The notes: generated by a model not told the origin, from the sequence alone. DNA of 64,000 nucleotides from Desulfobacillus sp041396245 (GCA_041396245.1 JAWKYW010000010.1:1-64000), one strand, 5' to 3'. Numbered from the stretch's first letter, positions 1 to 9,997 are shown. Translations and numbers: made by a program.

Positions 1-234
1 GAATGCTTCTCCTGCCACGGCCGCACCGGGCGGGGCCGCGGCAAGTTTCCGATGCTGGTCGGGCAGTACACGAACTACCTCATGAAGCAGGTGGATGCAT
101 ACATCAAGGGAGAGCGCCCGCACGACGAGGAAGGCACCACGGGCATTCTCAACCGGCTCGGGGAGAAGGACATCCGGGATATCCTGGCCTACCTGACGAG
201 CATCCAGGACAGCAGCAAGGCCGAGGCCAGATAA
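1..234 (+). CDS. c-type cytochrome, C-terminal part (5' end outside window)
   Basis: The frame is open from base 1 to a TAA at 232-234, giving 77 visible residues. A heme-attachment motif CFSCH lies at visible residues 2-6. The segment after it (VGQYTNYLMKQVDAYIKG, then a DI..ILAYL helix) is typical of class I periplasmic cytochromes of the c4/c553 kind, which carry electrons to terminal reductases or oxidases. The usual methionine axial ligand in the middle of the C-terminal half is not obvious here: the stretch reads EEGTTGILNRL. It ends one base before the stop codon of the convergent napF. The subfamily cannot be decided without the N-terminus. Confidence 0.8.
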   Translation, partial: ECFSCHGRTGRGRGKFPMLVGQYTNYLMKQVDAYIKGERPHDEEGTTGILNRLGEKDIRDILAYLTSIQDSSKAEAR

Positions 235-714
235 TCAAACAATCAGGATCGCGCGGGATGGGCACGGCGCGAAGCAGGCGCCGCAGCCGGTGCACAGGCC
301 GGCGTCCACCTCGGGCAGGGCGGCCGCCATCACGACCGGACGAAAGCGGATGGCCTGCACCGGGCAGGCCTCGCCGCAGGCGCGGCAGACCACATTCGCC
401 CTGGCCAGGCAGGATTCCTGGATCCTCGCCTTGAGCGGCCAGGGCGCCTCGCCCTCACGCTTCACCAGCGCGCGCGGCAGGCAGGCGTCGACGCAGGCGC
501 CGCAGAAGGTGCAGGCGCCGCGGTCGAAATCCACCACCGGCCGCGCCTCGGCGTCCGGCGCCAGGATGTGCTCCGGACAGGCGTCGATGCAGGCCCGGCA
601 GCGCGTGCAGGCGCCGGCGAAGTCCGCCTCGGCCAGCGCCCAGGGCGGGCGCGCGGCGGTTTTGCTGCCGGAGAAGTCGCCACGCAGAAACCGGCGGCGG
701 CTGATGTCGACCAT
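235..714 (-). CDS. napF: NapF ferredoxin-type protein (periplasmic nitrate reductase accessory)
   Basis: This is a 159-residue cytoplasmic Fe-S protein. From the chosen start it begins with the NapF signature MVDISRRRFLRG, followed by four cysteine clusters of ferredoxin type (CTRCRACIDACP, CTFCGACVDAC, a CRACGEACP group and CTGCGACFAPCP), enough for four [4Fe-4S] centres. NapF is thought to help load the Fe-S cluster of NapA. An upstream ATG at 750 is in frame, but 714 matches the family start. It lies 100 bp downstream of napC, behind a terminator-like hairpin, and converges on the cytochrome fragment. napA, napB and napD are not in the window. Confidence 0.88.
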   Translation of the reverse strand: MVDISRRRFLRGDFSGSKTAARPPWALAEADFAGACTRCRACIDACPEHILAPDAEARPVVDFDRGACTFCGACVDACLPRALVKREGEAPWPLKARIQESCLARANVVCRACGEACPVQAIRFRPVVMAAALPEVDAGLCTGCGACFAPCPSRAILIV

Positions 715-771
715 GGCGGGGCGGGACCGGACTGATTGAAGCCAGGGCACGAGTGTAGCGGGGGACGAAGC

Positions 772-800
772 AAAAAGGGCGGAACGCAGTTCCGCCCTTT
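772..800 (-). terminator. intrinsic terminator after napC
   Basis: A 12-bp perfect inverted repeat (774-785 and 789-800, loop of 3) is followed on the minus strand by five T residues. It sits 17 bp past the napC stop, so most napC transcripts should end here and napF may be read at a lower level. Confidence 0.85.
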
Positions 801-816
801 CGTGAAACGGAAGGCG

Positions 817-1413
817 CTACCCTTCGTCCTCTTCCGTCATGCCTTGCGGCTTCGTGTGGGCGATGCCCTTGTGGCAGTCGATGCAGGCATCGCCGCCCTT
901 CATCGCCAGCTCGTGCTGCTTTCTGGCGCGCTGCTTCTGCTTGTCCGGGGCCATGCTGACCAGGTTATGGCAGTTGCGGCATTCCAGGGAGTTGTTGGCC
1001 TTCATGCGTTTCCACTCGCGCCGGGCCAGTTCCAGGCGCTTCGCCTCGAACTTCTCGCGCGTGTCGACGCTGCCGGTGACCTTGCCGTAGAGTTCGCGCG
1101 AGGCCTGGATCTTGCGCAGCATCTTCGGCCCCCACTCCTTCGGCACGTGGCAGTCGGAGCAGACGGCGCGGACGCCGGTGCGGTTGTTGTAATGGATGGT
1201 CTTCTTGTATTCCTCGTAGACGTTGTTGCGCATCTCGTGGCAGCCGATGCAGAACGCCTCGGTGTTGGTGGCTTCCACCACCGTATGGAAGCCGCCCCAG
1301 AATACGATGCCGGCGATGAAGCCGCCGCCCACCAGCGCCAAAAGGGAATACCTGGCGCTGGGCTTGCGCAGGAACGCCCAGCCCCGGCCGATCATGCCTT
1401 TGTTTTCCGCCAT
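817..1413 (-). CDS. napC: NapC/NirT-family tetraheme cytochrome c (quinol dehydrogenase)
   Basis: This membrane-anchored tetraheme cytochrome passes electrons from quinol to periplasmic reductases such as NapAB. One N-terminal membrane helix (about residues 22-42, LLALVGGGFIAGIVFWGGF) precedes four CxxCH motifs: CIGCH, CSDCH, CRNCH and CIDCH. At 198 residues it has the usual NapC length. Start 1413 was chosen because AGGGGAGT lies just upstream; an ATG at 1440 is in frame but has no such site. An FNR-type box lies about 110 bp upstream. NrfH/NirT-type roles are the alternative, but the neighbouring napF favours nitrate reduction. Confidence 0.9.
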   Translation of the reverse strand: MAENKGMIGRGWAFLRKPSARYSLLALVGGGFIAGIVFWGGFHTVVEATNTEAFCIGCHEMRNNVYEEYKKTIHYNNRTGVRAVCSDCHVPKEWGPKMLRKIQASRELYGKVTGSVDTREKFEAKRLELARREWKRMKANNSLECRNCHNLVSMAPDKQKQRARKQHELAMKGGDACIDCHKGIAHTKPQGMTEEDEG

Positions 1414-1518
1414 ATCCACTCCCCTAGCAATGACCGGCATGCAGCCCGGAAGGGCGGTCAGGCGCCGGTTGCGGTTAGATCAGTGGGCGAATGATGGAAC
1501 GGCTGCTGCGGTGCGACA

Positions 1519-1532
1519 TTGATTTAAAGCAA
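1519..1532. promoter_or_regulatory. candidate FNR/ANR box upstream of napC
   Basis: TTGAT-TTAA-AGCAA differs from the FNR consensus TTGAT-N4-ATCAA at one base. It lies in the 150-bp gap between napC and ccmI, about 110 bp from the napC start, which suits oxygen-responsive control of nitrate reduction. Confidence 0.45.
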
Positions 1533-1535
1533 GGT

Positions 1536-1563
1536 TGTAAAAATTCCCGGAATAATTACCGGG
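1536..1563 (-). terminator. probable terminator of the ccm operon
   Basis: Directly after the ccmI stop, the minus strand shows a 5-bp GC stem (1546-1550 with 1559-1563, 8-nt loop) followed by AATTTTTAC. The stem is short but the T run is good. Confidence 0.5.
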
Positions 1564-2427
1564 TTATTCCCCCCGCTTCGCGCGACTGCCTTTTTTCACT
1601 GCCGCCGCGCGCGCCTTGCCGATGCTGTCGGAGAGTGCCTGCGCGTCTTCGGAATCCGGCGGCAGCTGCTTGAGCAGGCGTTCCCAGTAGGCCGCCGCCG
1701 CCGCGTAGTCCTCGCGCTCGAAGGCCGCCGTGCCGGCGAGGACGAGGGCATCGGGGAAGTCGGGTTCGAGCTTGAGGGCGCGGGCGAGCAGTTCGCTCGG
1801 GCGGCCGCGCAGCGAGCCGCCCGAGGCCATGGCCAGGGCCTCGGCCTGTTCGGACAGCAGGTGGGGGTCTTTGTCGACCAGTCCGGCGGCCTTGTCGAAG
1901 GCGCGGGTCGAATCGTCATAGCGCCCCATGGCCTTGTAGGAGCGCGCCAGCATGATCCAGCCCTTGGGGTCGGCTTCGGGATCCTGTTCCATGCGCGCGG
2001 CGAGCTTCGCCACCATCTCCTCGATTTCCTGCGCCGTGACCTGCGGCGGAGTGACGTTCTCCGGCGACAGGGCGGGGAGGTTGCCGAGGCTGAAGTAGAT
2101 GAGGCCGGCGGCCAGCGGCAGGGCGAGGCCGATGGCCCAGGCGCTGCGCCGGGCCGGTTTGGCCTGTTCGGCGGCGGCCTCCTCCACGGCGGCATCCTCG
2201 AGCAGGCGGCGCTGCAGCTCGCGCCGGCTTTCCTCGTAGTCGTCCTGGCCCAGGCCGCCCGAGGCGAAGTCGCGCTCCAGCTCGACGAGCTGGTCGCGGT
2301 AGATGCCGGCGTTGATGGCGCTGCGCGAGGCCTGCGCGCCCGCGCCGGGCCGGCGCAGCAGCGGGACGATCAGGAACGGCAGCGTGAGGGCGACCAGAAT
2401 GGCTGCGGCGATGAGGAAGGCGGTCAT
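1564..2427 (-). CDS. ccmI: CcmI, cytochrome c biogenesis TPR protein
   Basis: This is the last gene of the ccm operon, 287 residues. Two N-terminal membrane helices (about residues 2-24 and 94-112) flank a charged cytoplasmic loop. The periplasmic C-terminal part has TPR-like repeats (GWIMLARSYKAMGRYDDS and following). CcmI holds apocytochrome c and presents it to CcmF/CcmH for heme ligation. Its start overlaps the ccmH stop by 4 bp (ATGA), which suggests translational coupling. Confidence 0.92.
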   Translation of the reverse strand: MTAFLIAAAILVALTLPFLIVPLLRRPGAGAQASRSAINAGIYRDQLVELERDFASGGLGQDDYEESRRELQRRLLEDAAVEEAAAEQAKPARRSAWAIGLALPLAAGLIYFSLGNLPALSPENVTPPQVTAQEIEEMVAKLAARMEQDPEADPKGWIMLARSYKAMGRYDDSTRAFDKAAGLVDKDPHLLSEQAEALAMASGGSLRGRPSELLARALKLEPDFPDALVLAGTAAFEREDYAAAAAYWERLLKQLPPDSEDAQALSDSIGKARAAAVKKGSRAKRGE

Positions 2428-2945
2428 GGCTTGCCTTCTTCCTCGCCGAGCCTGAGCAGGGCCTCGGCCTGCTGCTGCTCATCCGCGCTGAGCGCGGCCG
2501 CGGTGACGACGCGGCGGCCGCGGCGGCGCAGGATGATCGCCAGGGCCGCGATGCCGGCGACCAGCAGCAGGAAGGGGCCGAACCAGAGCAGGAAGGTGGT
2601 GCCCTTCAGCGGCGGCCGGTAGCGCACGAAGTCGCCGTAGCGGCCGGTCATGAAGTCGAGGATCTCCTGGTCGCTGCGGCCCTGGGCGATCTGCTCGCGG
2701 ATTTCGCGGCGCAGGTCCTTGGCGAGGTCGGCCTGCGAACCGGCCAGCGATTCGTTCTGGCAGACCAGGCAGCGCAGTTCCTCGGAAATCGCCACCATGC
2801 GCTTCTCGACGGCGACGTCGGCGGCGGTCGGCGCGGCTTCCCTGGCGGAAACCGGTTGCGCCGCGGAGACCCAGAGAAAACAGAGAATGGCGAAAAACCT
2901 GAAACCGCCGTGCCTTCGCGTTACCGCGGGGAGTGGATTCTTCAT
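2424..2945 (-). CDS. ccmH: CcmH, apocytochrome c thiol-disulfide oxidoreductase
   Basis: This 173-residue protein has an N-terminal signal or anchor, the hallmark LRCLVCQNES motif (Cys59, Cys62) and a C-terminal membrane helix (FLLWFGPFLLLVAGIAALAIIL). It keeps apocytochrome CxxCH cysteines reduced and works with CcmF and CcmG. The ATG at 2945 overlaps the ccmG stop as ATGA. Only the short form is present; the TPR part is the separate ccmI. Confidence 0.92.
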   Translation of the reverse strand: MKNPLPAVTRRHGGFRFFAILCFLWVSAAQPVSAREAAPTAADVAVEKRMVAISEELRCLVCQNESLAGSQADLAKDLRREIREQIAQGRSDQEILDFMTGRYGDFVRYRPPLKGTTFLLWFGPFLLLVAGIAALAIILRRRGRRVVTAAALSADEQQQAEALLRLGEEEGKP

Positions 2946-3466
2946 TTGCTCAACTCCGCCACCAGCGGCAGGATGGTTTCTTCCAGCACGTCCTCCGTCA
3001 CCGGGCCGATCTGCTTGTAGCGGATGACGCCGGCCCGGTCGATGACGTAGGTCTCGGGCACGCCATAGACGCCGTAGTCGATGCCGATGCGGCCTTCGGC
3101 GTCGACGATGGAAAGCACGTAGGGGTCGCCGTAGCGCTTCAGCCAGCGCAGGGCGTCCTCGCGCGGATCCTTGTAATTGAGGCCGTAGATCGGCACGATG
3201 CCCTTCCGGGACAGATCGACGAGCAGCGGGTGCTCCTGGCGGCAGGAGACGCACCAGGAGGCCCAGACGTTGAGCAGCCAGACCTTGCCCTGCAGGTCCT
3301 TCGGCGAGAAGCTCGCCTCCGGCTTGTGCAACTGCGGCAGGGCGAAGGCCGGCGCCGGCTTGCCGATCAGGGGCGAAGGCACTTCGCGCGGATTGAGGTT
3401 GAGGCCGATGGCAAGGAAAGCCACCAGCACGATGAAAATGCCCAGGGGCAACAAAAACCGGTTCAT
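2942..3466 (-). CDS. ccmG: CcmG/DsbE periplasmic thioredoxin
   Basis: This is a membrane-anchored thioredoxin of 174 residues. It has an N-terminal helix (about residues 3-22), the active site WCVSC (Cys72, Cys75) and the family motif GVYGVPETY. It passes reductant from CcdA/DsbD to CcmH and apocytochrome c. It is separated from ccmF by 115 bp that contain a dispersed palindromic element. Confidence 0.93.
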   Translation of the reverse strand: MNRFLLPLGIFIVLVAFLAIGLNLNPREVPSPLIGKPAPAFALPQLHKPEASFSPKDLQGKVWLLNVWASWCVSCRQEHPLLVDLSRKGIVPIYGLNYKDPREDALRWLKRYGDPYVLSIVDAEGRIGIDYGVYGVPETYVIDRAGVIRYKQIGPVTEDVLEETILPLVAELSK

Positions 3467-3538
3467 GCTGCCTCCGCAGGGCCGCCCAAAGGGGGCAGCG
3501 AGTCAATACGCTGAAGCTGTGCCAAGCACGACTGAACC

Positions 3539-3574
3539 AACGTTACCCCTTTCCTCGGGAAAGGGGGTGGGGGA
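3539..3574. repeat. dispersed G/C-run palindrome, family C, copy 1
   Basis: An inverted repeat built on ACCCCTTTCC and GGAAAGGGG, followed by TGGGGGA, fills the ccmG-ccmF gap. Related copies lie at 7801-7850 and 60046-60093, each preceded by a GAAC-A(C)CGTYAC-like edge. Confidence 0.65.
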
Positions 3575-3581
3575 TAGGTTT

Positions 3582-5531
<1,950 letters not shown>

Positions 5532-5546
5532 TTGGAAACCGCCTCT

Positions 5547-5643
5547 GACGCAAAGGGCGCAAAGGCGCAAAGGGTGCAAAGAAATCGATGCACAAGAACC
5601 AAGAATCCTTTGCGTTCTTTGCGTCTTTGCGTTCTTCGCGTTG
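5547..5643. repeat. hairpin element with tandem-repeat arms, CGCAAAG type, copy 1
   Basis: The left arm is a run of CGCAAAGG-like octamers and the right arm is its reverse complement (TTTGCGTTCTTTGCGTC...). It lies between ccmE and ccmF. Copies of the same type are at 28795-28899 and 58960-59074. Confidence 0.75.
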
Positions 5644-5655
5644 AAAGAGCTTGTC

Positions 5656-6102
5656 TCATGGCTTCACTGTTTTTGCCGCCTTCTGCGCCTGGTCGACGGC
5701 GTGCTGGGCTTCCGGCGGCATGTAGTTTTCGTCATGCTTCGCCAGCACCTCGCTGGCGGTGAACACGCCGTCTTCGCCGAGCTTGCCCTGCGCGACGACG
5801 CCTTTGCCCTCGCGGAACAGGTCGGGCAGGATGCCGGTGTAGGCGACGGGGAATTCCTTCACCGTGTCGGTGACGATGAAGCGCAGCGTCAGCCCGTCGG
5901 CCTGGCGTTGCAGGCTGCCTTCCTTGACCATGCCGCCGATGCGGAAGGTCTTGCCCCTGGGCGCCTCGCCGGCCGCGATCTGCGTCGGCGTGAAGAAGAA
6001 CACCAGGTTGCTCTGGAAGGCGTTGAGCACCAGCACGGCGGCCAGCCCGAGCACAGCGAGGCCGCCGCCGATCAGGGCGAAGCGTCTATGTCTAGGTTTC
6101 AT
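5656..6102 (-). CDS. ccmE: CcmE, periplasmic heme chaperone
   Basis: This 148-residue protein has an N-terminal membrane anchor (residues 8-27) and an OB-fold domain. The heme-binding His123 lies in AKHDENYMP, with Tyr127 conserved. CcmE binds heme covalently from CcmC/CcmAB and hands it to CcmF. Its start overlaps the ccmD end by 11 bp. Confidence 0.95.
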   Translation of the reverse strand: MKPRHRRFALIGGGLAVLGLAAVLVLNAFQSNLVFFFTPTQIAAGEAPRGKTFRIGGMVKEGSLQRQADGLTLRFIVTDTVKEFPVAYTGILPDLFREGKGVVAQGKLGEDGVFTASEVLAKHDENYMPPEAQHAVDQAQKAAKTVKP

Positions 6103-6280
6103 CTGCGGATTCTTGTCTGGCGCGGATTTCCCGCTTCAATTCGGTGAGGGCGTTGCTTCGACGCCGTCGGGCGAAGATTGGTTCCGCGACCATGAGCAGG
6201 GCGCAGGCGCCGAAGGAACCCCAGACGTAGAAGGCGTGTCCGCCCATGGCGAAGAATTCTGCCGCGCTGCCCCAGTTCAT
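6092..6280 (-). CDS. ccmD: CcmD, small heme exporter subunit
   Basis: This 62-residue protein has a single membrane helix (AFYVWGSFGACALLMVAEPIF) and a basic cytoplasmic tail ending in an ELKREIRARQ helix. CcmD joins CcmABC and helps release holo-CcmE. The ATG at 6280 overlaps the ccmC stop as ATGA. The size and position are diagnostic. Confidence 0.9.
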   Translation of the reverse strand: MNWGSAAEFFAMGGHAFYVWGSFGACALLMVAEPIFARRRRSNALTELKREIRARQESADET

Positions 6281-7026
6281 TTCCGCATTTCCTCCAGCGT
6301 TTCCACCCAGCCGGCGTGGCGCTCGCGCTCGAGGATGATGGCGCGCACGCGGGTGAGCGAGACGGCGATCGAATACATCCAGAACGCCAGCGCCATCAGC
6401 AGCATGCCCCACAGCATGGTCTGCGCCATCGAGGGCGAGCGGGTCAGGCTGACCGAGGCGCCCTGATGCAGGGTGTTCCACCACTTCACCGAGAAATAGA
6501 TGATGGGGATGTTGACGACGCCGACCAGCGCCAGCACGGCACCGGCCTTGTCGGCGCGGCGCGCATCGTCGATGGCCGACTGCAGGGCGATGAAGCCGAG
6601 GTAGAGGAAGAACAGGATCAGCTCCGAGGTCAGGCGCGCGTCCCACACCCACCAGGTGCCCCACATCGGCTTGCCCCACAGCGCGCCGGTCCACAGCGAG
6701 AGGAAGGCCATCAGCGCGCCGGTCGGCGCCAGGGCGGAAGCCATCATGCCGGACAGCCGCGTGTTGAAGCCGAGGCCGAGCGCCGCCCAGAAGGCCATCA
6801 CCAGATAGATGAACATCGACAGCCACGAGGCCGGCACATGCACGAAGATGATGCGGTAGCCCTCGCCCTGCTGGGCGTCGGTGGGGGCGACGAAGAAACC
6901 GATGTAGAGGCCGGCCAGGCCGAAGACGGCCGTCAGCGCCCAGAACCAGGGAATCATCTTCCCCGCCAGCGGATAGAAGGTCTGCGGCGAGGAAAATTTG
7001 AACCAGTTGATGATGCGGTTGTTCAT
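6277..7026 (-). CDS. ccmC: CcmC, heme transporter subunit
   Basis: This is a six-span membrane protein of 249 residues with the tryptophan-rich motif MWGTWWVWDARLTSELI, which with conserved histidines presents heme to CcmE. Gene order ccmC-D-E follows the standard System I arrangement. It is separated from ccmB by about 100 bp occupied by a hairpin element. Confidence 0.94.
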   Translation of the reverse strand: MNNRIINWFKFSSPQTFYPLAGKMIPWFWALTAVFGLAGLYIGFFVAPTDAQQGEGYRIIFVHVPASWLSMFIYLVMAFWAALGLGFNTRLSGMMASALAPTGALMAFLSLWTGALWGKPMWGTWWVWDARLTSELILFFLYLGFIALQSAIDDARRADKAGAVLALVGVVNIPIIYFSVKWWNTLHQGASVSLTRSPSMAQTMLWGMLLMALAFWMYSIAVSLTRVRAIILERERHAGWVETLEEMRK

Positions 7027-7038
7027 GGGAAAATCTGT

Positions 7039-7124
7039 TTAACCACAGAGACACAGAGGCACAGAGAAAACCATTGAAGTTTTGTTCCTTGCATTTCTCT
7101 GTGCCTCTGTGCCTCTGTGGTTAA
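7039..7124. repeat. hairpin element with tandem-repeat arms, CACAGAG type
   Basis: The left arm is three CACAGAG(A/G)-type units beginning TTAACCACAGAG. The right arm is the mirror-complement ending CTGTGGTTAA. The central loop is about 25 bp. It fills the ccmC-ccmB gap. Confidence 0.75.
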
Positions 7125-7129
7125 TGGTG

Positions 7130-7798
7130 TTATTCAAGTGCAATCCTAAGCGCGACCGTCGTTGCCCACGGCCCGAAAAATGCCGCCAGCGCCAGAAAGG
7201 CCGCCAGCAGCGACAGGTGCGCCGTCGCGCCCAGTCCGCCCAGGTGTGATTCCACCGCGCCGGCGCCGAAGATCAGTACCGGCACGTACAGCGGCAGCAC
7301 CAGCAGCGACACCAGCACGCCGCCGCCGCGCACGCCCAAAGTCAGTCCCGCGCCGACGGCGCCGATCAGCGACAGCACCGGCGTGCCGATCAGCAGCGCG
7401 ACCACCATCACGCCGAGCGCATCGGCCGGCAGGTCGAACTGCAGGCCCAGCACCGGCGCCAGCAAGGCCAGCGGCAGCCCGGAGAGCAGCCAGTGGGCGA
7501 CGATCTTGCCCGTCACCAGCACGCCGAGCGGCACGGCCGACAACGCCATCTGCTCCAGCGTGCCGTCGGCGTGGTCCGACGCGAACAGGCGCGGCAGCGA
7601 CAGCATGGTCGCCAGCAGCGCCGCCACCCACAGCACGCCCGGGGCGATCTCCCGCAGCATCGCCATCTCCGGCCCGATGCCGAGCGGGAACAGGCTGACG
7701 ACGATGACGAAGAAGAACAGCGTCGTCAGCACGTCCGACTTGCGCCGCGCGGCAAGCAGCAGATCGCGCCGGATCACGGCGGCGAGGGCCGCGACCAT
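7130..7798 (-). CDS. ccmB: CcmB, heme exporter membrane subunit
   Basis: This 222-residue membrane protein starts with the family signature RRDLLLAARRKSDVLTTLFFF and has about six helices. It is the ABC permease partner of CcmA in releasing heme-loaded CcmE. An alternative ATG at 7888 overlaps the ccmA stop as ATGA but would add 30 residues encoded by a dispersed repeat (7801-7850), so the repeat may have moved in after the original coupled start. One copy of the 24-bp motif lies inside the gene on the opposite strand (7338). Confidence 0.92.
   Translation of the reverse strand: MVAALAAVIRRDLLLAARRKSDVLTTLFFFVIVVSLFPLGIGPEMAMLREIAPGVLWVAALLATMLSLPRLFASDHADGTLEQMALSAVPLGVLVTGKIVAHWLLSGLPLALLAPVLGLQFDLPADALGVMVVALLIGTPVLSLIGAVGAGLTLGVRGGGVLVSLLVLPLYVPVLIFGAGAVESHLGGLGATAHLSLLAAFLALAAFFGPWATTVALRIALE
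7338..7361 (+). repeat. 24-bp bipartite motif, copy 1
   Basis: AAAGTCAG, 10-bp spacer, ACGGCG, with both halves exact. It lies inside ccmB, antisense to the gene, across codons for Leu-Thr-Leu. Confidence 0.85.
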
Positions 7799-7800
7799 GC

Positions 7801-7850
7801 CGCCATCCCCCCGCCCCCCTTCCCGTGGCAGGGGGTGACGGTGGTTCGCG
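7801..7850. repeat. dispersed G/C-run palindrome, family C, copy 2
   Basis: Read on the minus strand it is GAACCACCGTCACCCC, then an inverted CCTGCC/GGAAGGGGG core and a GGGGGG tail, like the copies at 3539 and 60046. It lies between ccmA and the ccmB start. Confidence 0.65.
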
Positions 7851-7887
7851 GGCTGCGCCCGCTCCGTTGCGTTGGTCGGCTCGCCCA

Positions 7888-8502
7888 TCAGTCCAGCCGC
7901 AGGTGTTCGATGCGGCCCGCCGCGAGCGGCAGGTCCTGGTGGCTGGTCAGGACCGCCAGGCCGCCGCCGGCGAGATGGGCGTCGATCACGCCGCACAGGT
8001 TCGTCACCGCCGCCTTGTCCAGTGCCGTGAGCGGCTCGTCGAGCACCCACAGCTTGCGCTTTTCCAGCAGCAGGCGGGAGAGCGCCACGCGCCGTTTCTG
8101 GCCGGCGGAGAGCACGCGCGCCGGCAGGTCCTCGCGGCCCTTCAGCCCCAGTTGCCGCAGCGCCTGCCGCGCCGCCTCCTCGCCCACCGGCGTGCCGGCC
8201 AGCGTGGCGGAAATGCGCGCGTTCTCCAGCGCCGTCAGTTCGTCCTTGACGGCGCCGGCGTGGCCGCAGTACAGCAATTCGCCGCGGTAGTCCTCGGCCA
8301 GCTTCCCGATCGGCTCGCCGTCCCAGCGGATCTCGCCGTCCGCCGGCTGCGCCAGGCCGCAGAGCATGCGCAGCAGGCTGGTCTTGCCGCTGCCGTTGGC
8401 GCCCTGCACCATCAGGCAGCCGCCGGCGCCGAGGCGGAAATTCAGCCCGCGAAACAGGCTCTTCTCGCCGCGCACGCATTCCAGGTTGCTGGCTTCTAGC
8501 AT
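7888..8502 (-). CDS. ccmA: CcmA, heme exporter ATP-binding subunit
   Basis: This is a small ABC ATPase of 204 residues with Walker A GANGSGKT (34-41), signature LSAGQ (131-135) and Walker B WVLDEP (152-157). It powers release of holo-CcmE from the CcmBCD complex. It is the first gene of the ccm operon, which runs A-B-C-D-E-F-G-H-I without gene loss. Confidence 0.94.
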   Translation of the reverse strand: MLEASNLECVRGEKSLFRGLNFRLGAGGCLMVQGANGSGKTSLLRMLCGLAQPADGEIRWDGEPIGKLAEDYRGELLYCGHAGAVKDELTALENARISATLAGTPVGEEAARQALRQLGLKGREDLPARVLSAGQKRRVALSRLLLEKRKLWVLDEPLTALDKAAVTNLCGVIDAHLAGGGLAVLTSHQDLPLAAGRIEHLRLD

Positions 8503-8559
8503 GAAGGATTCTGCCCGCCCCCGCAGGCGAGGGACTTGCGAAAGATCAAAAAACGAATT

Positions 8560-9066
8560 TTACCTGCCCGACGGCCCCATCCGCAGCCTGAGCAGGGCGA
8601 GCAGGCGGAAGGGGTGCAGGTCGGCGGGGTCGAGGCGCGGCCAGTCGACTGCGTCGAGGGTGTTCTTCACCAGCAGGCCGAGGTCGGTATCGCCTTCCAT
8701 GAGCAGGCGCCGGCTGAAGAAGAGCGTGTCGGGATCCTCCTCGCGCAGGGCGAGGGCGATGAAATCGCGCGTTTTGGCGGAGATGATGAGGTCGGGCCTG
8801 GCGCTGTCCGCGGCTGGACGGAAGCCTTGTTCCGTCAGGGTGAACAGCAGGGTGAGGCCGCCATCCGTGACGCGCAGGCAGACCAGCTTGCCGGTCAGTG
8901 GCTGCAGCGCCTCACGCGGCAGGATGCGGTCCAGGGCGAGGTTGAGCGCCGTGGTCAGCCCGAGGGTGGGCGGCAGCTGAGGCAAGCGCTCGTGTACCGC
9001 GCCGACCATGCGGGGCAGGGTGAATTGCGGGATGCGCGCGCGGCGCAGGGTTTCGATCAGGTCCAT
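8560..9066 (-). CDS. ubiT: UbiT, SCP2-domain accessory factor for anaerobic ubiquinone synthesis
   Basis: This 168-residue protein has a sterol-carrier (SCP2) type lipid-binding fold, recognisable from LTGKLVCLRVTDGGLTLLFTL and the following PDLIISAKTRDFIAL. UbiT works with UbiU and UbiV in oxygen-independent hydroxylation of ubiquinone precursors. It lies 24 bp downstream of ubiV on the same strand, completing a ubiU-ubiV-ubiT set. Confidence 0.85.
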   Translation of the reverse strand: MDLIETLRRARIPQFTLPRMVGAVHERLPQLPPTLGLTTALNLALDRILPREALQPLTGKLVCLRVTDGGLTLLFTLTEQGFRPAADSARPDLIISAKTRDFIALALREEDPDTLFFSRRLLMEGDTDLGLLVKNTLDAVDWPRLDPADLHPFRLLALLRLRMGPSGR

Positions 9067-9090
9067 GGCGGGAGTCTACCCGCCTGTCCT

Positions 9091-9984
9091 TCAGGCGGCA
9101 ATCTGGTCGAGGCCGGGCTTGCCATACCAGAAGCCGTTGCAGGACGCCGCCACTTCCAGCGCGGCCATGCGGCTGCGCGCGGCCGGCACGTCGAGCGCGC
9201 CTTCGAGGCGGGCCCGGAAAATCTCCAGCAGTTCGCGCGTGTGCTGCGACTGCGGGCTGATGCGGAGCACATCCACGCCCGCCTCGCGCAGGGCGTCGAC
9301 CTCGCCGATCAGGTTGTAAACTTTGGACGACTGCGTCTGGATGCCGTTGAGCGTGAGGAATTCCTCGCCTTCGCGGGTCTTGATGAGCAGGCCGTCGGGA
9401 AACTCCATGCATTTGAACTGGCAGTCGTCCTTCTGCAGGTTGAAGTGGCGTGCCGTGAAGCAGCGCGCCGAGAAGGCCAGCGGCAGGCGTCCGTAGGCGA
9501 ACACCTCGGTCTCCAGGCCGGCGGGGCGGGCCGCCTGCAGGTCTGCGAGGTCGTCGCGCGACATCTCGACCGGCATTACCCAGCGCGTGGCGCCGAGCCG
9601 CGCCAGCATCGAAAGCGTCGCCGGGTTGAAGACGTTGAGGAAGGGGCCGGCGATGAAGGGGCGCTTCTCCTCGGCGAGGATGCGCACCGCGCCCATGTCG
9701 TTGGCCTCGGTGAGGACGCCCTTCTCGTCGATGACCCGGCGCAGGGTCTTAAGATCCGATTCGGACTCGATCAGGGTCTGCGTGCCGAGGATGGCCTGCT
9801 TGCCGGTGGCGGCGAGCCTGATGGCGATGTCCGCCCAGTCCTGCACGCGCAGCTCGTGGCGGCGGGCGCAGACGGTTTCGCCAAGGTAGACGATGTCGAC
9901 CGGGGCGTCGGCGATGGCGTCGTAGAAGTCGAAGACCTGCTGGCGCGGCCAGTAGTAGAGCAGCGGACCGAGAGCGAGCTTCAT
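9091..9984 (-). CDS. ubiV: UbiV, O2-independent ubiquinone hydroxylase subunit (U32 family)
   Basis: This U32 peptidase-like protein of 297 residues has the four-cysteine [4Fe-4S] set of UbiV: Cys39 in ETVCARRH, then Cys175, Cys188 and Cys192 (ARCFTARHFNLQKDDCQFKC). With UbiU it hydroxylates the quinone ring without oxygen. The start at 9984 (MKLALGPLLYYW) matches the family; an upstream ATG at 10038 lies inside a dispersed repeat. Confidence 0.9.
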   Translation of the reverse strand: MKLALGPLLYYWPRQQVFDFYDAIADAPVDIVYLGETVCARRHELRVQDWADIAIRLAATGKQAILGTQTLIESESDLKTLRRVIDEKGVLTEANDMGAVRILAEEKRPFIAGPFLNVFNPATLSMLARLGATRWVMPVEMSRDDLADLQAARPAGLETEVFAYGRLPLAFSARCFTARHFNLQKDDCQFKCMEFPDGLLIKTREGEEFLTLNGIQTQSSKVYNLIGEVDALREAGVDVLRISPQSQHTRELLEIFRARLEGALDVPAARSRMAALEVAASCNGFWYGKPGLDQIAA

Positions 9985-9997
9985 GTTTGGCCGGTCT

